Shown here: in pieces, positions 10,175 through 20,838 of the stretch
Layout: each line of letters begins with the position of its first letter
Position numbering within the stretch: position 1 is the first letter of the stretch
Assembly (NCBI GenBank): GCA_900618795.1
Contig: UYJD01000008.1
Coordinates: forward strand, 62,001 to 126,000
Length of the DNA: 64,000 nt
Direction: 5' to 3'
DNA from: Cyanodermella asteris
Lineage: Eukaryota; Ascomycota; Lecanoromycetes; Ostropales; Stictidaceae
Notes under the pieces: model-generated
Databases searched by the model: none
Told to the model about the DNA's origin: nothing
Seen by the model: the letters and a program-made list of their open reading frames with translations, nothing else
Program-made: the position numbers and the translations under genes

Positions 10175-12002
10175 TTATTGGCTCTTGAAGTGAGGGGCGT
10201 TGAGGAACAGACCCATCAACACACCGGCCATGGTACCGGCGATGGGAATGGTGGCGATCCAGGAGATGACCAAGAGGCCGACTCGCTGAAAGTTGACAGC
10301 CTTGAAGGTTCCGTTGCAGAGACCAACACCGACCGTGGCACCGGTAATGCACATCGAGGTGGAGACGGGAAGGGAGTACTGAGAGAAGACGAGGACGGTG
10401 ATGGCGGCTCCCATCTCCATGGAGCTGCCACGGCTGGGGGAGTGGTAGGTGATCTTGTTGCCCATGACCTTCATGATGTTGTAGCCGTAGGTGATCAGAC
10501 CGATGGAGATGGTGATGGACAGGGCAGCGAGCTGCCAGACAGGGACGGGAGCCTTGGAAGCAGCTGCTTGGCCGGTGGACCAGGCGCCGTAGATGACAGC
10601 CCAGGGACCGACCGAGTTACCGATGTCGTTGGCACCGTGAGCGAAAGAGGCGGTGCAGGCGGTGATGATCTGGACGAAGGAGTACAAGTGCTCGGTCTCG
10701 TTGGGGTGCTTCTTGGCGGCAGCGTAGACACACTTCATGCGCTCGCCCTCAGGGGTACCCTCGATACCAGACTGGGCAGCATGGATGTCGTAGTGAAGAC
10801 CGTACATGAGAGCAACGACAATATGGGCAGGGATACGCTTGCAGAGGATCTTCATGTTGTGGAGCTCGTAGATCTCGCCAGCGCCGAGGGGATTGCGGTC
10901 GAGGACGCGGAGAGCCCAGGCAAGAGGACCACGGCCCTTCATCAGCTTGGCATTGAGCTTGTTGTCGCTCTCGATCATGCGCTCTCTGTAAGTGAGCTGG
11001 CGGACTTCGACGGTGGTGAGGTTCTTTTCGTCAGCGCCACTGTCAGCGCGAACACCGCCCTCCTCGATGGAGGAAGACTCGTCGTCATCTTTCTGGACAA
11101 CGGCGTAGTCGGGGACTTTGGCGGCTTCAGAGGTCTCGGCGTATGAGCGCTTGAAGTTGAGCGGGCCGGCAAAGGCGTGATACCAGCGGATGGACTGGTC
11201 CTTCTTAATAACCACGGCGTAGACATAAGGCACGAAGAAGAGAGCAGCGAGAAGGGCAAGACCGCAGCCGACACCCATGGTGACGGAGGCGACGTACCAG
11301 GCAGGCTTGTTGTTCAGACCCAAGTTGGGGGAGCCCTTGTAGACGATCGAGAGGGTACAGATAGTACCGGCAACGAGGAAGAAGAAAGGCGAGGTCCAAA
11401 CGGCCCACGGGACTGGGTTCTTGCGGACATGGACAGTGAGCTTGATGAGCGTGAAGATGATGGCACCGAATGCTGCGGCAGCGGCGGGAGCCATGATGAG
11501 GCCGGCGAAGATGGCACCAAGACCCTTTCCGTTGTTCCATCCCCACTGGACGTTGCTAGCACCAACAGTAGCAACACCAACACCGGCGACGGCGGAGATC
11601 AGAGAGTAGGTCGACGAGACGTGAGCGGAGTGACGGGTGCACCACATGACCCAGGTAGAAGCAGCAGCGAGGGCGCAGGTGAAGGCGAGCATCTGGACAC
11701 CGGCGTTGTTCTGGAAGGCAGATGGAGGGATGATGCTGTTCTTGATGGTATCAGCAGTGCGAGCACCGACTGTGATGGCACCAAGCATCTCGAAGATGGC
11801 ACCGAGCACCATGGCCTGTCGGTAGGAGATGGAGCGCGACGAGACGGAGGTGGCCCACGCGTTGGCGACATCATCTGCAATGATTGTCAGTGTGTGATAT
11901 AGCGAATGAGTTGTGAAGAGACTCACTCGCTCCATTGTTGAAGGCATCGAGCAGGGCGAAGAAGGTGCCGATGGCGAAGACATAGGTGTATTGGTCAAGC
12001 AT
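10175..12002 (-). CDS. pho89: Na+/phosphate symporter, Pho89 / PHO-4 type (PiT family)
   Basis: A plasma-membrane high-affinity phosphate transporter of the PiT family, 591 residues from two exons (12002-11927 and 11874-10175). The 52-nt intron (GTGAGT...TTGCAG) splits the first signature, and splicing restores NNGANDVANAWATS. The second inverted-repeat signature, FAHGANDIGNSVGPWAV, lies in the C-terminal half. These two GANDxxN motifs hold the substrate-binding Asp residues of the family. There are about twelve hydrophobic segments, with a charged central loop (SSIEEGGVRADSGADEK region) between the two halves, as usual for fungal Pho89. The start at 12002 gives MLDQYTYVFAIGTFFALLD, the normal N-terminus; the longer unspliced frame upstream is spurious. 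PHO boxes upstream fit phosphate-starvation control. Confidence 0.95.
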
Positions 12003-12419
12003 CTTGGCGACTGGTAGCGGAGAACAGTACTTTCAACCGTTGAACGCCTTTGTCGTGGATGGTGGTTGAAATTGAATGCCACTGGTCTTGTCTGGTGTCG
12101 TCAAAAGGGAGCTGGAGCAAGCCAGCGGCCCCATGTTCTTATATGAGTGTGAGCGCAATCTGAGCGAACCCATGTCTGGTGCTGATGCTGCAGCCGTTGA
12201 CCACAGCTCAAGGCATGGTTTCGAGGTGCGGTACTTCCAAGCAGCACCCAGCCGTGCAAGCTCAGTGAGCTGGTGGATGAAGGTATTGATTCGGTGTTTC
12301 CGCCGGAGACCAAGAGTAGCCAAGAGCACTGGATGGCGTCCGGCGCCGCCAAAACTTGCATCCACTGCTTGGCTCCAGGCTGGGCCCGCGAGCCTCTTCC
12401 TATAAGATGTGCGCCTGTG

Positions 12420-12429
12420 CCCACGTGGG
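12420..12429. promoter_or_regulatory. Palindromic PHO box (CCCACGTGGG) upstream of the phosphate symporter
   Basis: The palindrome CCCACGTGGG contains the high-affinity Pho4/NUC-1 site CACGTGGG in both orientations. It lies about 420 bases upstream of the symporter ATG. A bHLH factor of the Pho4/NUC-1 type switches on PHO89/pho-4 homologues when phosphate is scarce. Use of this particular site is an inference from sequence and position. Confidence 0.5.
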
Positions 12430-12793
12430 TTCTTGAAGCTGCTCTCCCCGCCCTCGCAGTCTCAATCATCGTCTGCGACAAGACTTCGACTGCACGCTTG
12501 TGCTGCACTTTGCCTTCGTCGGCCATGAGCTTCGTCCATACAGGGCTGATTCTAGATCCCTGCTTGCACTCCCCGGCCTGACCCAGCAGCTTGTCCCGAT
12601 TCTGGCGCACGAGAATTCGACGGAGGCGAGCGCATCTGGCCTGATTGGGACAATATTCGCCCTCGTGTCTGCCTCAAGATGCTCTCCGCCAAGGAGGAAG
12701 GCGAAAGACCCGAGGGACCGGGATTGTGGCCTTCTGGAAGGCATGGAAGGACGTCTCCAAGCCTCCAATCTCAGCATTGTCAGCATCGACGAC

Positions 12794-12799
12794 CACGTG
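12794..12799. promoter_or_regulatory. Second CACGTG E-box upstream of the phosphate symporter
   Basis: A second CACGTG, about 370 bases farther from the symporter start than the palindromic site. Paired PHO boxes are common in phosphate-regulated promoters, but a lone hexamer is weak evidence. Confidence 0.25.
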
Positions 12800-15244
12800 C
12801 GATGTTGGACAGGCAGCTGTCGACTCGCATCTAATTCGCCAAGCGACTCTGGACTTCTAGGATGAACATGGATGCGCTTCTGATTCGTTGATAATTCAGA
12901 GGATCTGCGAAAGGCTCCATACCAAGAATCAATTTGTCGCAAAGTCGAATCGACACGGCACGGCGATCACGAGAGCTGGAAGATTTCTTCTTTGCGACGA
13001 GGGAACCGTAATTTGACAAGTCGCGATCTCGAAAAGGTACCTGCCGAAGTGCCACAAGTGAGACAGTCTCAGGCGAGACACCAAGGTACACAGTGTACGT
13101 CCAGACGGCGAACTGCAACTGCCGACACCCAACTTTAAGTTTAGGGTTTAACATTTTGAACCTCTTGCCGGCAAGTTTCTGGTCAGTGGTTTGGCTTTCG
13201 CCCGCCCATTACGCCATTCGAAGTGAAACCTGACGGTCTCTCGCTCGATGGAAGCAGTCCGCCAATGGCTCTGGGCCATGGACGGACTGGAGCTTCAGAG
13301 AGCTCGGAATTGCGAACAACTGAAGGATACTTAGCATTACAACCTGACATAAGAAACGCGCACACAAACAAATAGCGATGCGACAGTGCTCGTCGAAGCT
13401 GGTCCCATATTAGCTGAGACGAATCCCCCAGGTAAAGCTGGCTTATAGTAGGTGCACCTACACCGATCCGGCTACCTTGAATGCCATCGGCTCAGAACCT
13501 CTAAAGATTCTACTAGCAGGTAAAGGTCCAGCTAGAGGCATGGCTGCGAACGTAAGAGCCATCCAGATGACCAGGGAGCTGACCACGCCATGACCTCTAC
13601 CACGCCGTCTTGAGAGTGGTCGCGCGACGCCACACATATGCGATTTCTGGGTCAATCTCGGCCAACTGCGTTTCCTCGTTCCGCTGCGCAACAATTGTCT
13701 TGCCGGTGACTTGTATGCTGGGACATCTTTATTATCAGTTCATGTGACCATACAACATCGAATTCGAGCTGAAGGTAGCAGGATTCAGGGCACAACTTGC
13801 TGTCATCCGTCGCACGAATCATAGCTTATACATTGTAATGACAACTACTATGAAAGAATGAATCGATGATGACTGGAATCAGAAGGTGATGGCCGTGCTG
13901 ATGCTTTGTGGAATCGTCATCAGCGACGCCATCTCTAGCGTGCTGGTCTCCCGCAAATTCCCACGGTGGGCTGGTGGGGCCCGACTGTCGAGCTCCGCAG
14001 ATCGCACGTGACATCAGTGGAGATCTGATGAGATATTTCGCGAACTTGTCAAGCTTTCCTGATCATGGTTATGATGCTTTCACGTTCACAAAGTCCCGCA
14101 TGTACTTTGGTCAGTGGCTCAAGCTGTCCTGCGGGGAAGTCGGCCCGCCATAAATTCTCTGTGCGACCTCCCCCACTTTGTACAACGATCCTTTTCATGC
14201 CTTACAGGCCGGTTTCGCGGCCTCATCTCGGAAAAATTCCGCCCTCGTCGCGTCGTTTCGTGAAGTTGTCGAATCTCGACTAATTTTGCTATGTCAATAC
14301 GAGCCTTCACTAGCTCTGAGATCTCCATGGGTGGTATCTTTGCTCTTCATTTGGAATGCACAAAGCAGCGCGAACCACGGATTGTAGCAGGTGAAGCGGA
14401 AAATCATTGTGCAGCCAAGCGAACCCTAGCCCCATGATCACCTTCAGATCTCGCCAGTCCGGCATTCCGAATCCTGGGGTCGGAATGCGTTTTCAAGGAG
14501 GTGTGAGACACGGCCAGGGTGGCGTAGCCATGGCTTGAGACCTCACTGATTTACATTTGCTAAGGATTTCAAACAAATTGTTCTTGTACACGGAATACTT
14601 CAGATACAACTTATATGGGTAGGCGATCGCCTTGAAGCATGCAGTGTCCTTCGATATCATACCTTGGTGCCCAGCGAGATTTTGACTTTCGGCCACAAAC
14701 AGGATGCTAGGAAAGTTCCTGGTGCCACACGCGTGATGCAGTCTCATCTTCAGGCTGAGGCTTCAGCACTCATATGATATAGAGTAAGCTGCTGATATTT
14801 CACATAGATATCCACGCCATTTCCCGGTGCAGATGACTTGCGGTTTCAATGCCATAGACCGCAAAATTAAACGAGCCGTGATGTACGAATGTGGAAATTC
14901 ACCCACACCTTCGGCCGCTGCGGGCGGCCTTTGGATCCTCGCTTTCGGTTAACCTGTCGTGAAATACGGAAGTGTTCGTTCCGATGTATTCTCTCAGCCT
15001 CGAATTCAAGGCCAATCATGACAGTGACTCGCTGGACCTATTCACGCACAAGGAAAGTCTATGACTGCAGGTGATGATAAACCACCTTCACCCATGACGA
15101 CGAGTGCTGTCATTCTTGTATGAAGCTCCACCTGAACTCCTCAACCGATGTCTCCAACTCTCCAATACTTTCGGTTCTAGGTTCCAGGTTCTACCAAAGA
15201 TTTCCCAAACACTACCCCAAGCATTACGCCATACACTGCTGATT

Positions 15245-16072
15245 ATGGCGTCCCTTGCAAGCAAGGTAATTGCGATCACGGGAGCATCCGGAGGAATGGG
15301 CATAGCCACCGCGCGTCTGCTCGCCTCCCGTGGCGCCAGTTTGTCCCTATGTGATATCGATGGTGGTCGGCTGAAGACGCTGAAGAACGAACTTGGACAG
15401 CCGGCAAAGGGGCAGCTACACTCGATCCATACCGTTGACGTCTCCAATTCCAAACAAGTCGACGATTGGATTCAGGAGACTGTGCGACAGCACGGCCGCC
15501 TCGATGGCGCTGCAAACCTGGCGGGAATCACAGGAGTCCGAACGATGGCGGAATTCAAGGGCCTGGCCGACTACGACAATCAGACGTGGGACAAAGTCAT
15601 GGGCATCAACTGCAGCGGCACGTTCTATGCGATGCGCGCTCAACTTCGCGCGATGAAGAACAACGGGGGTGGTGCGATCATCAATACCGCGAGTATGGCT
15701 GCAGTGGTGGGCGTTCCGGGAACAGCGCCCTACAACGCAAGCAAGCACGCCGTGATTGGCTTGACCAAGGCCGCCGCACGCGAGTACGGACATGACAACA
15801 TTCGCGTCAACGCAATTGCACCGTAAGTATGGACCCTGTCGTAGTGAAAACGTGTGCTAACCCATCGGTACAGAGGTCTCATCGAGACGAACATGTCGGC
15901 CGGACTGCAGCAGGCGAATGGCAAATGGGAAGACGTTCTCGAGGCCAAGCAGTGCATCCCCTCACATGGCGAACCAAAGGATATTGCCGAGTTTCTCGCT
16001 TTCTTGCTAAGCGATTCTGCCAAGTTCATCACCGGAGCTGTGCTTTCCATCGATGGCGGCTTTGCTGCGTGA
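15245..16072 (+). CDS. Classical short-chain dehydrogenase/reductase
   Basis: A 258-residue NAD(P)-dependent oxidoreductase of the classical SDR family. Exon 1 is 15245-15822 and exon 2 is 15874-16072. The 51-nt intron has GTAAGT, GCTAAC and TACAG signals. The cofactor motif is [16 protein letters not shown] follows beta-2, and Asp at that place favours NAD over NADP. NAAG-like NLAGITG, the catalytic Ser in [10 protein letters not shown] and YNASK (Tyr/Lys) are all present. IETNMS and a C-terminal IDGGFAA end complete the fold. ATG 15245 gives the usual short lead into beta-1; the longer upstream frame has no support. The substrate cannot be read from sequence. No cluster partner lies next to it. 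Confidence 0.9.
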
Positions 16073-16348
16073 GAGTGCCGGGGAGACATTATCGTACCAT
16101 GCGAGGGTCTCAGGATTGCACGTCAGCGCCCTCGTGCTCTGTTAGCATCTGGTCGCTGCTGGCTTGATCGGTGAATTCCAGCTGTATTAGCAAGACACAT
16201 CTGGCAACATAGCACTGAATCGATACCCGTTCAAGATAACCTGTTTAACTTATGCTGCCTTGGCTGGCAGAGGCGCAACTCAACGAACTCCAATGTGACG
16301 AGAAATATTCCGATTATGCCTGATCTATCGCAATTCGCATCTTTATAT

Positions 16349-16831
16349 TCATGTTCTAACCAGACGAAGCCCCTCGCGGGTGTTTGCAGAAGGTCCTCGC
16401 TTGAATGCAGCTGTGCCATGTTAGAGATTGCACACCACCTCGTGACTGGAATTCTTTGCGTACCATCTGCCTCTTCCCATGCTCTTCCAGCTCCGAACCC
16501 AAGACCGACCCACGCCGGCCATGCTCTGCGCTTGAAAAGCAGGACCGAAAACACAACGCCAAATCCAAGGCCGACCGAGGAGCGGACGATAAGAGAAGAG
16601 ATGGCGTGATCCCACTATAGACCGTCAGCAAGCCGTAGCAGACACACAGCGCCTTTGTCAAATCCCAGCTGGTGGTTGAGAGCGCAAATGCGCGACGAAT
16701 CATCCAGCTTCGAATCGGCGTCATACCTTGTCGTTCAGGAGCGCTTCGCTGACGGGTCCGTTGGCGCGCACGAGGGCTGGCGACGGGTTGGAAGTCGGCG
16801 CCGGCGCGCTAGACGATGAAGGGGAAGCCAT
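16349..16831 (-). CDS. mic10: MICOS complex subunit Mic10
   Basis: Mic10 bends the mitochondrial inner membrane at crista junctions. The 105-residue protein needs three exons: 16831-16727, 16614-16464 and 16410-16349. The introns are 112 nt (GTATGA...CTATAG, CTGAC branch) and 53 nt (GTACGC...CACAG, CTAAC branch). The joined product reads SEALLNDK then WDHAISSLIVRSS, as in the family. Two short membrane segments each carry the glycine zipper needed for oligomerisation: GLGFGVVFSVLLF, and VGLGFGAGRAW after the positively charged KRRAWPAW turn. It ends ADAAFKRG plus a short tail. The start at 16831 gives a typical Ser/Pro-rich N-terminus. It is divergent from URB2, with 287 bases between the two ATGs. 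Every element matches the family, so I am confident although no single frame shows the gene. Confidence 0.9.
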
Positions 16832-17118
16832 TGCTGAAGGTCTGCGTGGGCAATGGCGCGAAAGGGTCGGGGTACTGCTGTTCGTATGAAGCTCACGAGA
16901 TGTCGTTCGCAGCAAGTTTGGATGTATGGCCGCGCTCGGGCCACGCCGGAAGCTGGTCGCGGAGTTGCGCGCCGGCAGACATGAAATAAAAAAAAGTACC
17001 GAGTCAAGTTCGGAACAGCTGTGTGTGACTGGAGACGTGCGACGCGCCAGGGTAGTGTGCAGGGGAATTTGCAGGGCTTACAATTGTATACCTGCTGCTT
17101 CTGTCTGCTGTTGCGGCC

Positions 17119-20100
17119 ATGAAAAAACTCAAGGTCTCTACAAACGGCGTGGGAGATTCCGGGGCTGAGATCAAGCTGGACCAGCGGCCTCACAAAAGCC
17201 TGTATCAAAATGTGATATTGCTGGACAAGAGTGACGAGGATCCGGATCTTCTAGTCGATGCAGTCTTCCAACTCATACAAGTGGAGGTTGACACTCTCAA
17301 CAAAGCTGCACCCACTCCGCAAACCAAACCTGCAGCATCCTGGGCTCTACGCTGGCTGCTGAGGAGACTTTCGACAGGAGACCAAGGGGCTCTGCATTTG
17401 GGGCTCAATCATCGCACATGGACACTTCTGTTCTATTTGGTCCAGAATCTACCTTTCAATGTTGTCAATCACCTTTTGAAATCACACGACCTCCTCGACG
17501 TTATCGCGAATGTCCTGAAAAGCATCAGGTCAGATCTGTGGTCGAAATTCGACCCTAACGATGAAGTCGACGATCCTGAGGCTACTATAAGGCGGCAGAG
17601 ATGGTCTCTCGCGAATTTGGACGACGCATCGTCTCCAGATGGGACAGCGAGCACATCGAAGAAGCGCAAACGCACATCCGCAGGAGGCGACGAGCTTTCA
17701 AAGCCATCAGTTGCTCGATGTTTCTACCATATCGTAATGATAATCCGCTTCTTGCAACAGCCTTGCGAAAAGACCATGAAAGAAGGCTTCAGGACGTGGG
17801 AGCGACGAACCATTCTCGAGCAGGATCCTCAAACGACGATACGTATCTTGGCGGATGGACTTGATATCTACCGTCGCATTCTGGAAGTCACGGGTTTCTT
17901 TGATGGCACACAAGCTTCCATGGCTCTCGAGACCAACTTCTGCGACCCGCTGATTGAGCTCCGAAACAGAGCCTGCAGAGCTGCTGGAACAAATAATGGC
18001 GAGCTGGCTCTTATCACCCTAGACAGGTGCACACTGCCCGCTATCCGTCTTCTACAATGTCTCAACAACGAATATGCATCATCAGCTGCGCATGACAGAA
18101 TAGAAGGACAGCTACGCTGTCTTCTTGCTTACACATGCATGCATCCGTTCCGCGGTCTCTACCAAAAGCAAACTCGACCGATAGCACCGGCCGCGAGCAA
18201 TGACATTGGCTATGAAGATTTCCGAGCAAGATTACAGCTAGTCTTCAAGGATGCAGATGCAACTGAGTTACCTCAATACGTTGAGATCCTGTTTGGGACT
18301 GCATTCGAATGTGTACAACGTGACAATGTCGCCCAACGGTCAAAGGAGGATCATTGGCTTCGAGAACTATTCAACATCTTGACTCATTTGTCAGCAAATC
18401 GGTCCACCGTTGTCGACTCCTCAATAAGGCTTCTTGCAAATGTCAATGATCAGGGGATTAAGCTGCAATTCAAAGAACAGTGCGAACTTATCGAAGTGGC
18501 ATTGTTGCAGAGTGTCGAGAACAAAAGTCAGGCATCGCGACAAATCCGCGGTGCTGAGAACCTGAGTTGGGAACTCGTTGCAGGCATCGTGCGAAACAAT
18601 CCTGCGAATCTGACCTTACAAAACGACGGAATCCCGCCCATCACGGAGAAAATATGCAACGAGGCGTCTAAGTTCATTGATTCTCCAGACCTAGAACACG
18701 CTGAGTACTCTCGATACGATCTTATCTTGTCTGATATCCTGCTTCCCCTGATGGCCGCATTCGCTGCGTCGCGCAACATGGAGGCGTTCGTGATGCTTTG
18801 GAGCCAGTCCTGCGAGGTGGCTTGGACACAGGAAGGTGAGGTCGGAGAACGTGCTCAGTGCACCATATGGACCGACGAAAGGTTGCTTGAGGAAATCAGC
18901 ATACATCTCAAACGTTCGCTGGCAACTTCTCGTCGCCGAGAACTTCTCGAAGGCCTGATCCAAAGCTTGGAAGAAGAGCAGGTTGGCTCTATCGTCGGGA
19001 TGCAATCGCTCATCTCAGCCAACTGTATCTGTTCTGGCTTCGACGAAGACGAGACGCAAGCTTTGAGGCATACTGGTCTTGTGAACAGATTACATCAGCG
19101 CGTCTCTCACTGGCTGATTACAAAGTTCAAGGGCGATACGGAGAATACATACCACGTGGATGCGCAAAAGTGGCGGGGCTGGCGTCTGGTATGCGACTTG
19201 GTTGCTGCCGATTTGATCGCACCACAAGAGCCACTTGGAGAGAATGAAGTGGTCGGCCACGCTTCGAAACTCGTTCGCAAGCAGTCGAAGGATCGATCGG
19301 AGAGAACGATTTCGTGGACTAACCTTAACGAGGCTGCTTTCGCATGGCTGTACGTTCTGCTTGTCACTGTCAAGTTAAACCCAACGACTGTTGATCTTGA
19401 TGCCAAAGCCCTCCTTCAAGGGTCGTTGAGTAAGATTTGGGCCGTCGGCTCAACTCTGGACGAGACGATAAACGATGCTTCTCGACAGCACATAATGCTC
19501 ACAAGCCCTTCCCGGCTTGCACTGGATCGGATCATGTCGACGCTGACAACAACCTCGGCCACTCCCTGGATGACTGAGCTGTTTGACGAAGAAATTTTGC
19601 TAAAGCTGTATCCCACCGCGGCTCATTTATCGGAGGAACGTCTTTCAGAGAAGACCAATGGATTGACGTCGGAGGATGTCGTCCAGGAGCTTCGTCGCGA
19701 GGCTGACACATACAGCATTGTTCTTCAGCGGCGGCTGACTGACGTCCAGGTCCGGACCTTTCTCGGATTGCAAACTCCTGATGCCCAGGACATGGCGAAA
19801 TTCGGAAAAGCCCTGAGCGATGCATATACATTGCCGCTGCGGAACTTGGGGAAGAAGGACCGACAGACGATCGCCGGCACACTATCAAAGTGGCTTGAGT
19901 CGAAGCTTTTGCAGCCAGGATCGCGTGAACATTCGATGGTCATCGATCTGCTTCAGAAAGTCAACGGGGGGGCGGTTGTGCCTGTGACAAATGGGATTGT
20001 AAGCGCAGAATTCGACGGAGCGTCTCAAGCCTTGCATTCGATCAGCAATTTGGTTCAAAGTGCGTCGCATGTCGATGCTCAGCAGAATGACGACCTCTTG

Positions 20101-20838
20101 ACAGAGCTCAGATCGAAGCTCAATGAAGCTCAGCATGCTCTTTCCACTTGCGAAGATGCACTTGAGTTTGCGCTTGCAGTCAGAAAAATCGGCATCATCC
20201 TCAGAGCGCCTCGACTAAAGCTGGTCAGACAGCGTCAAGTCGACGAGCTATTGGCATCAATCAGCGAACTGACTCTGCCGAGCCACGGTTTGAAAGCCTC
20301 GAAACAAGCCGATTCCATCTATGCGAGCTTGTGTACCCTCTTCGGAGACGTGCTGTCACATCATCGCCACCGAATCAATGGCCGCTACAATCTGGTTGTC
20401 ACTGCTCTCAAGAGGCTACTCTGGTGTCTCTTCGAACCTCAAGATGCGAATCAGCATGCAGCATGGAACACGAAGATGCTCTCGTCCCGTAGCGCCGAGC
20501 TGTTCTGCCGTCTCTTGACCAGTCTGGGTGATCCATCCGTGTCAGCAGCTCGTGTGGGCAACAAATCAAAATCGAAACTCAACGATCCAACAAAGAAAGC
20601 CCGCAGTATTGCCGGCCAAAATCTTTCGGCACTCATAATCAGCTTCTGCTCGTTTCAGCTTCGAGGGCGCTTAGAGCCAGCGTTGCGAGCGAAGATCAAC
20701 CCGGGTTTGTACGCCATCCTGGACGCGATGAGCCGCGACGTAATGCAAGCCATGAGTGCGGAAATGCAGACGCAAGAGAGGGCGATATTCCAGACGCTGT
20801 ATGCGGACTGGAAGAGATTTGGAAGGTCGCAGACATGA
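17119..20838 (+). CDS. urb2: Urb2/Npa2-type ribosome biogenesis protein
   Basis: A 1,239-residue intronless protein. The C-terminal 190 residues (from about ALKRLLWCLFEP through GLYAILDAMSR to IFQTLYADWKRFG) match the Urb2/Npa2 domain. The rest is alpha-helical repeat sequence, consistent with this large scaffold family. In yeast Urb2 acts in the nucleolus in an early pre-60S complex with Npa1, Rsa3, Nop8 and Dbp6. It is needed for 27S pre-rRNA maturation. The length is close to yeast Urb2. The N-terminus is less certain: residues 1-30 look unlike the family and a small upstream exon is possible. It shares a compact promoter with MIC10. Confidence 0.85.
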   Translation: MKKLKVSTNGVGDSGAEIKLDQRPHKSLYQNVILLDKSDEDPDLLVDAVFQLIQVEVDTLNKAAPTPQTKPAASWALRWLLRRLSTGDQGALHLGLNHRTWTLLFYLVQNLPFNVVNHLLKSHDLLDVIANVLKSIRSDLWSKFDPNDEVDDPEATIRRQRWSLANLDDASSPDGTASTSKKRKRTSAGGDELSKPSVARCFYHIVMIIRFLQQPCEKTMKEGFRTWERRTILEQDPQTTIRILADGLDIYRRILEVTGFFDGTQASMALETNFCDPLIELRNRACRAAGTNNGELALITLDRCTLPAIRLLQCLNNEYASSAAHDRIEGQLRCLLAYTCMHPFRGLYQKQTRPIAPAASNDIGYEDFRARLQLVFKDADATELPQYVEILFGTAFECVQRDNVAQRSKEDHWLRELFNILTHLSANRSTVVDSSIRLLANVNDQGIKLQFKEQCELIEVALLQSVENKSQASRQIRGAENLSWELVAGIVRNNPANLTLQNDGIPPITEKICNEASKFIDSPDLEHAEYSRYDLILSDILLPLMAAFAASRNMEAFVMLWSQSCEVAWTQEGEVGERAQCTIWTDERLLEEISIHLKRSLATSRRRELLEGLIQSLEEEQVGSIVGMQSLISANCICSGFDEDETQALRHTGLVNRLHQRVSHWLITKFKGDTENTYHVDAQKWRGWRLVCDLVAADLIAPQEPLGENEVVGHASKLVRKQSKDRSERTISWTNLNEAAFAWLYVLLVTVKLNPTTVDLDAKALLQGSLSKIWAVGSTLDETINDASRQHIMLTSPSRLALDRIMSTLTTTSATPWMTELFDEEILLKLYPTAAHLSEERLSEKTNGLTSEDVVQELRREADTYSIVLQRRLTDVQVRTFLGLQTPDAQDMAKFGKALSDAYTLPLRNLGKKDRQTIAGTLSKWLESKLLQPGSREHSMVIDLLQKVNGGAVVPVTNGIVSAEFDGASQALHSISNLVQSASHVDAQQNDDLLTELRSKLNEAQHALSTCEDALEFALAVRKIGIILRAPRLKLVRQRQVDELLASISELTLPSHGLKASKQADSIYASLCTLFGDVLSHHRHRINGRYNLVVTALKRLLWCLFEPQDANQHAAWNTKMLSSRSAELFCRLLTSLGDPSVSAARVGNKSKSKLNDPTKKARSIAGQNLSALIISFCSFQLRGRLEPALRAKINPGLYAILDAMSRDVMQAMSAEMQTQERAIFQTLYADWKRFGRSQT

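Larger units (their letters stand above)
12003..15244. other. Long intergenic region, symporter promoter and unassigned DNA
   Basis: About 3.2 kb holds no gene I can support. Apart from the two E-boxes near the symporter it contains only short frames without domains. Both neighbouring genes point away from it, so it is a divergent promoter region with unusual length for this window. A lineage-specific gene with several small exons could be missed here. Confidence 0.5.

Noticed and set aside
10178-11146. A 322-codon open frame antisense to the phosphate symporter
   Set aside because: Gly/Asp/Val-rich shadow of the symporter frame.
13138-13148. Telomere-like TTTAGGGTTTA
   Set aside because: Barely one and a half repeat units, not an array.
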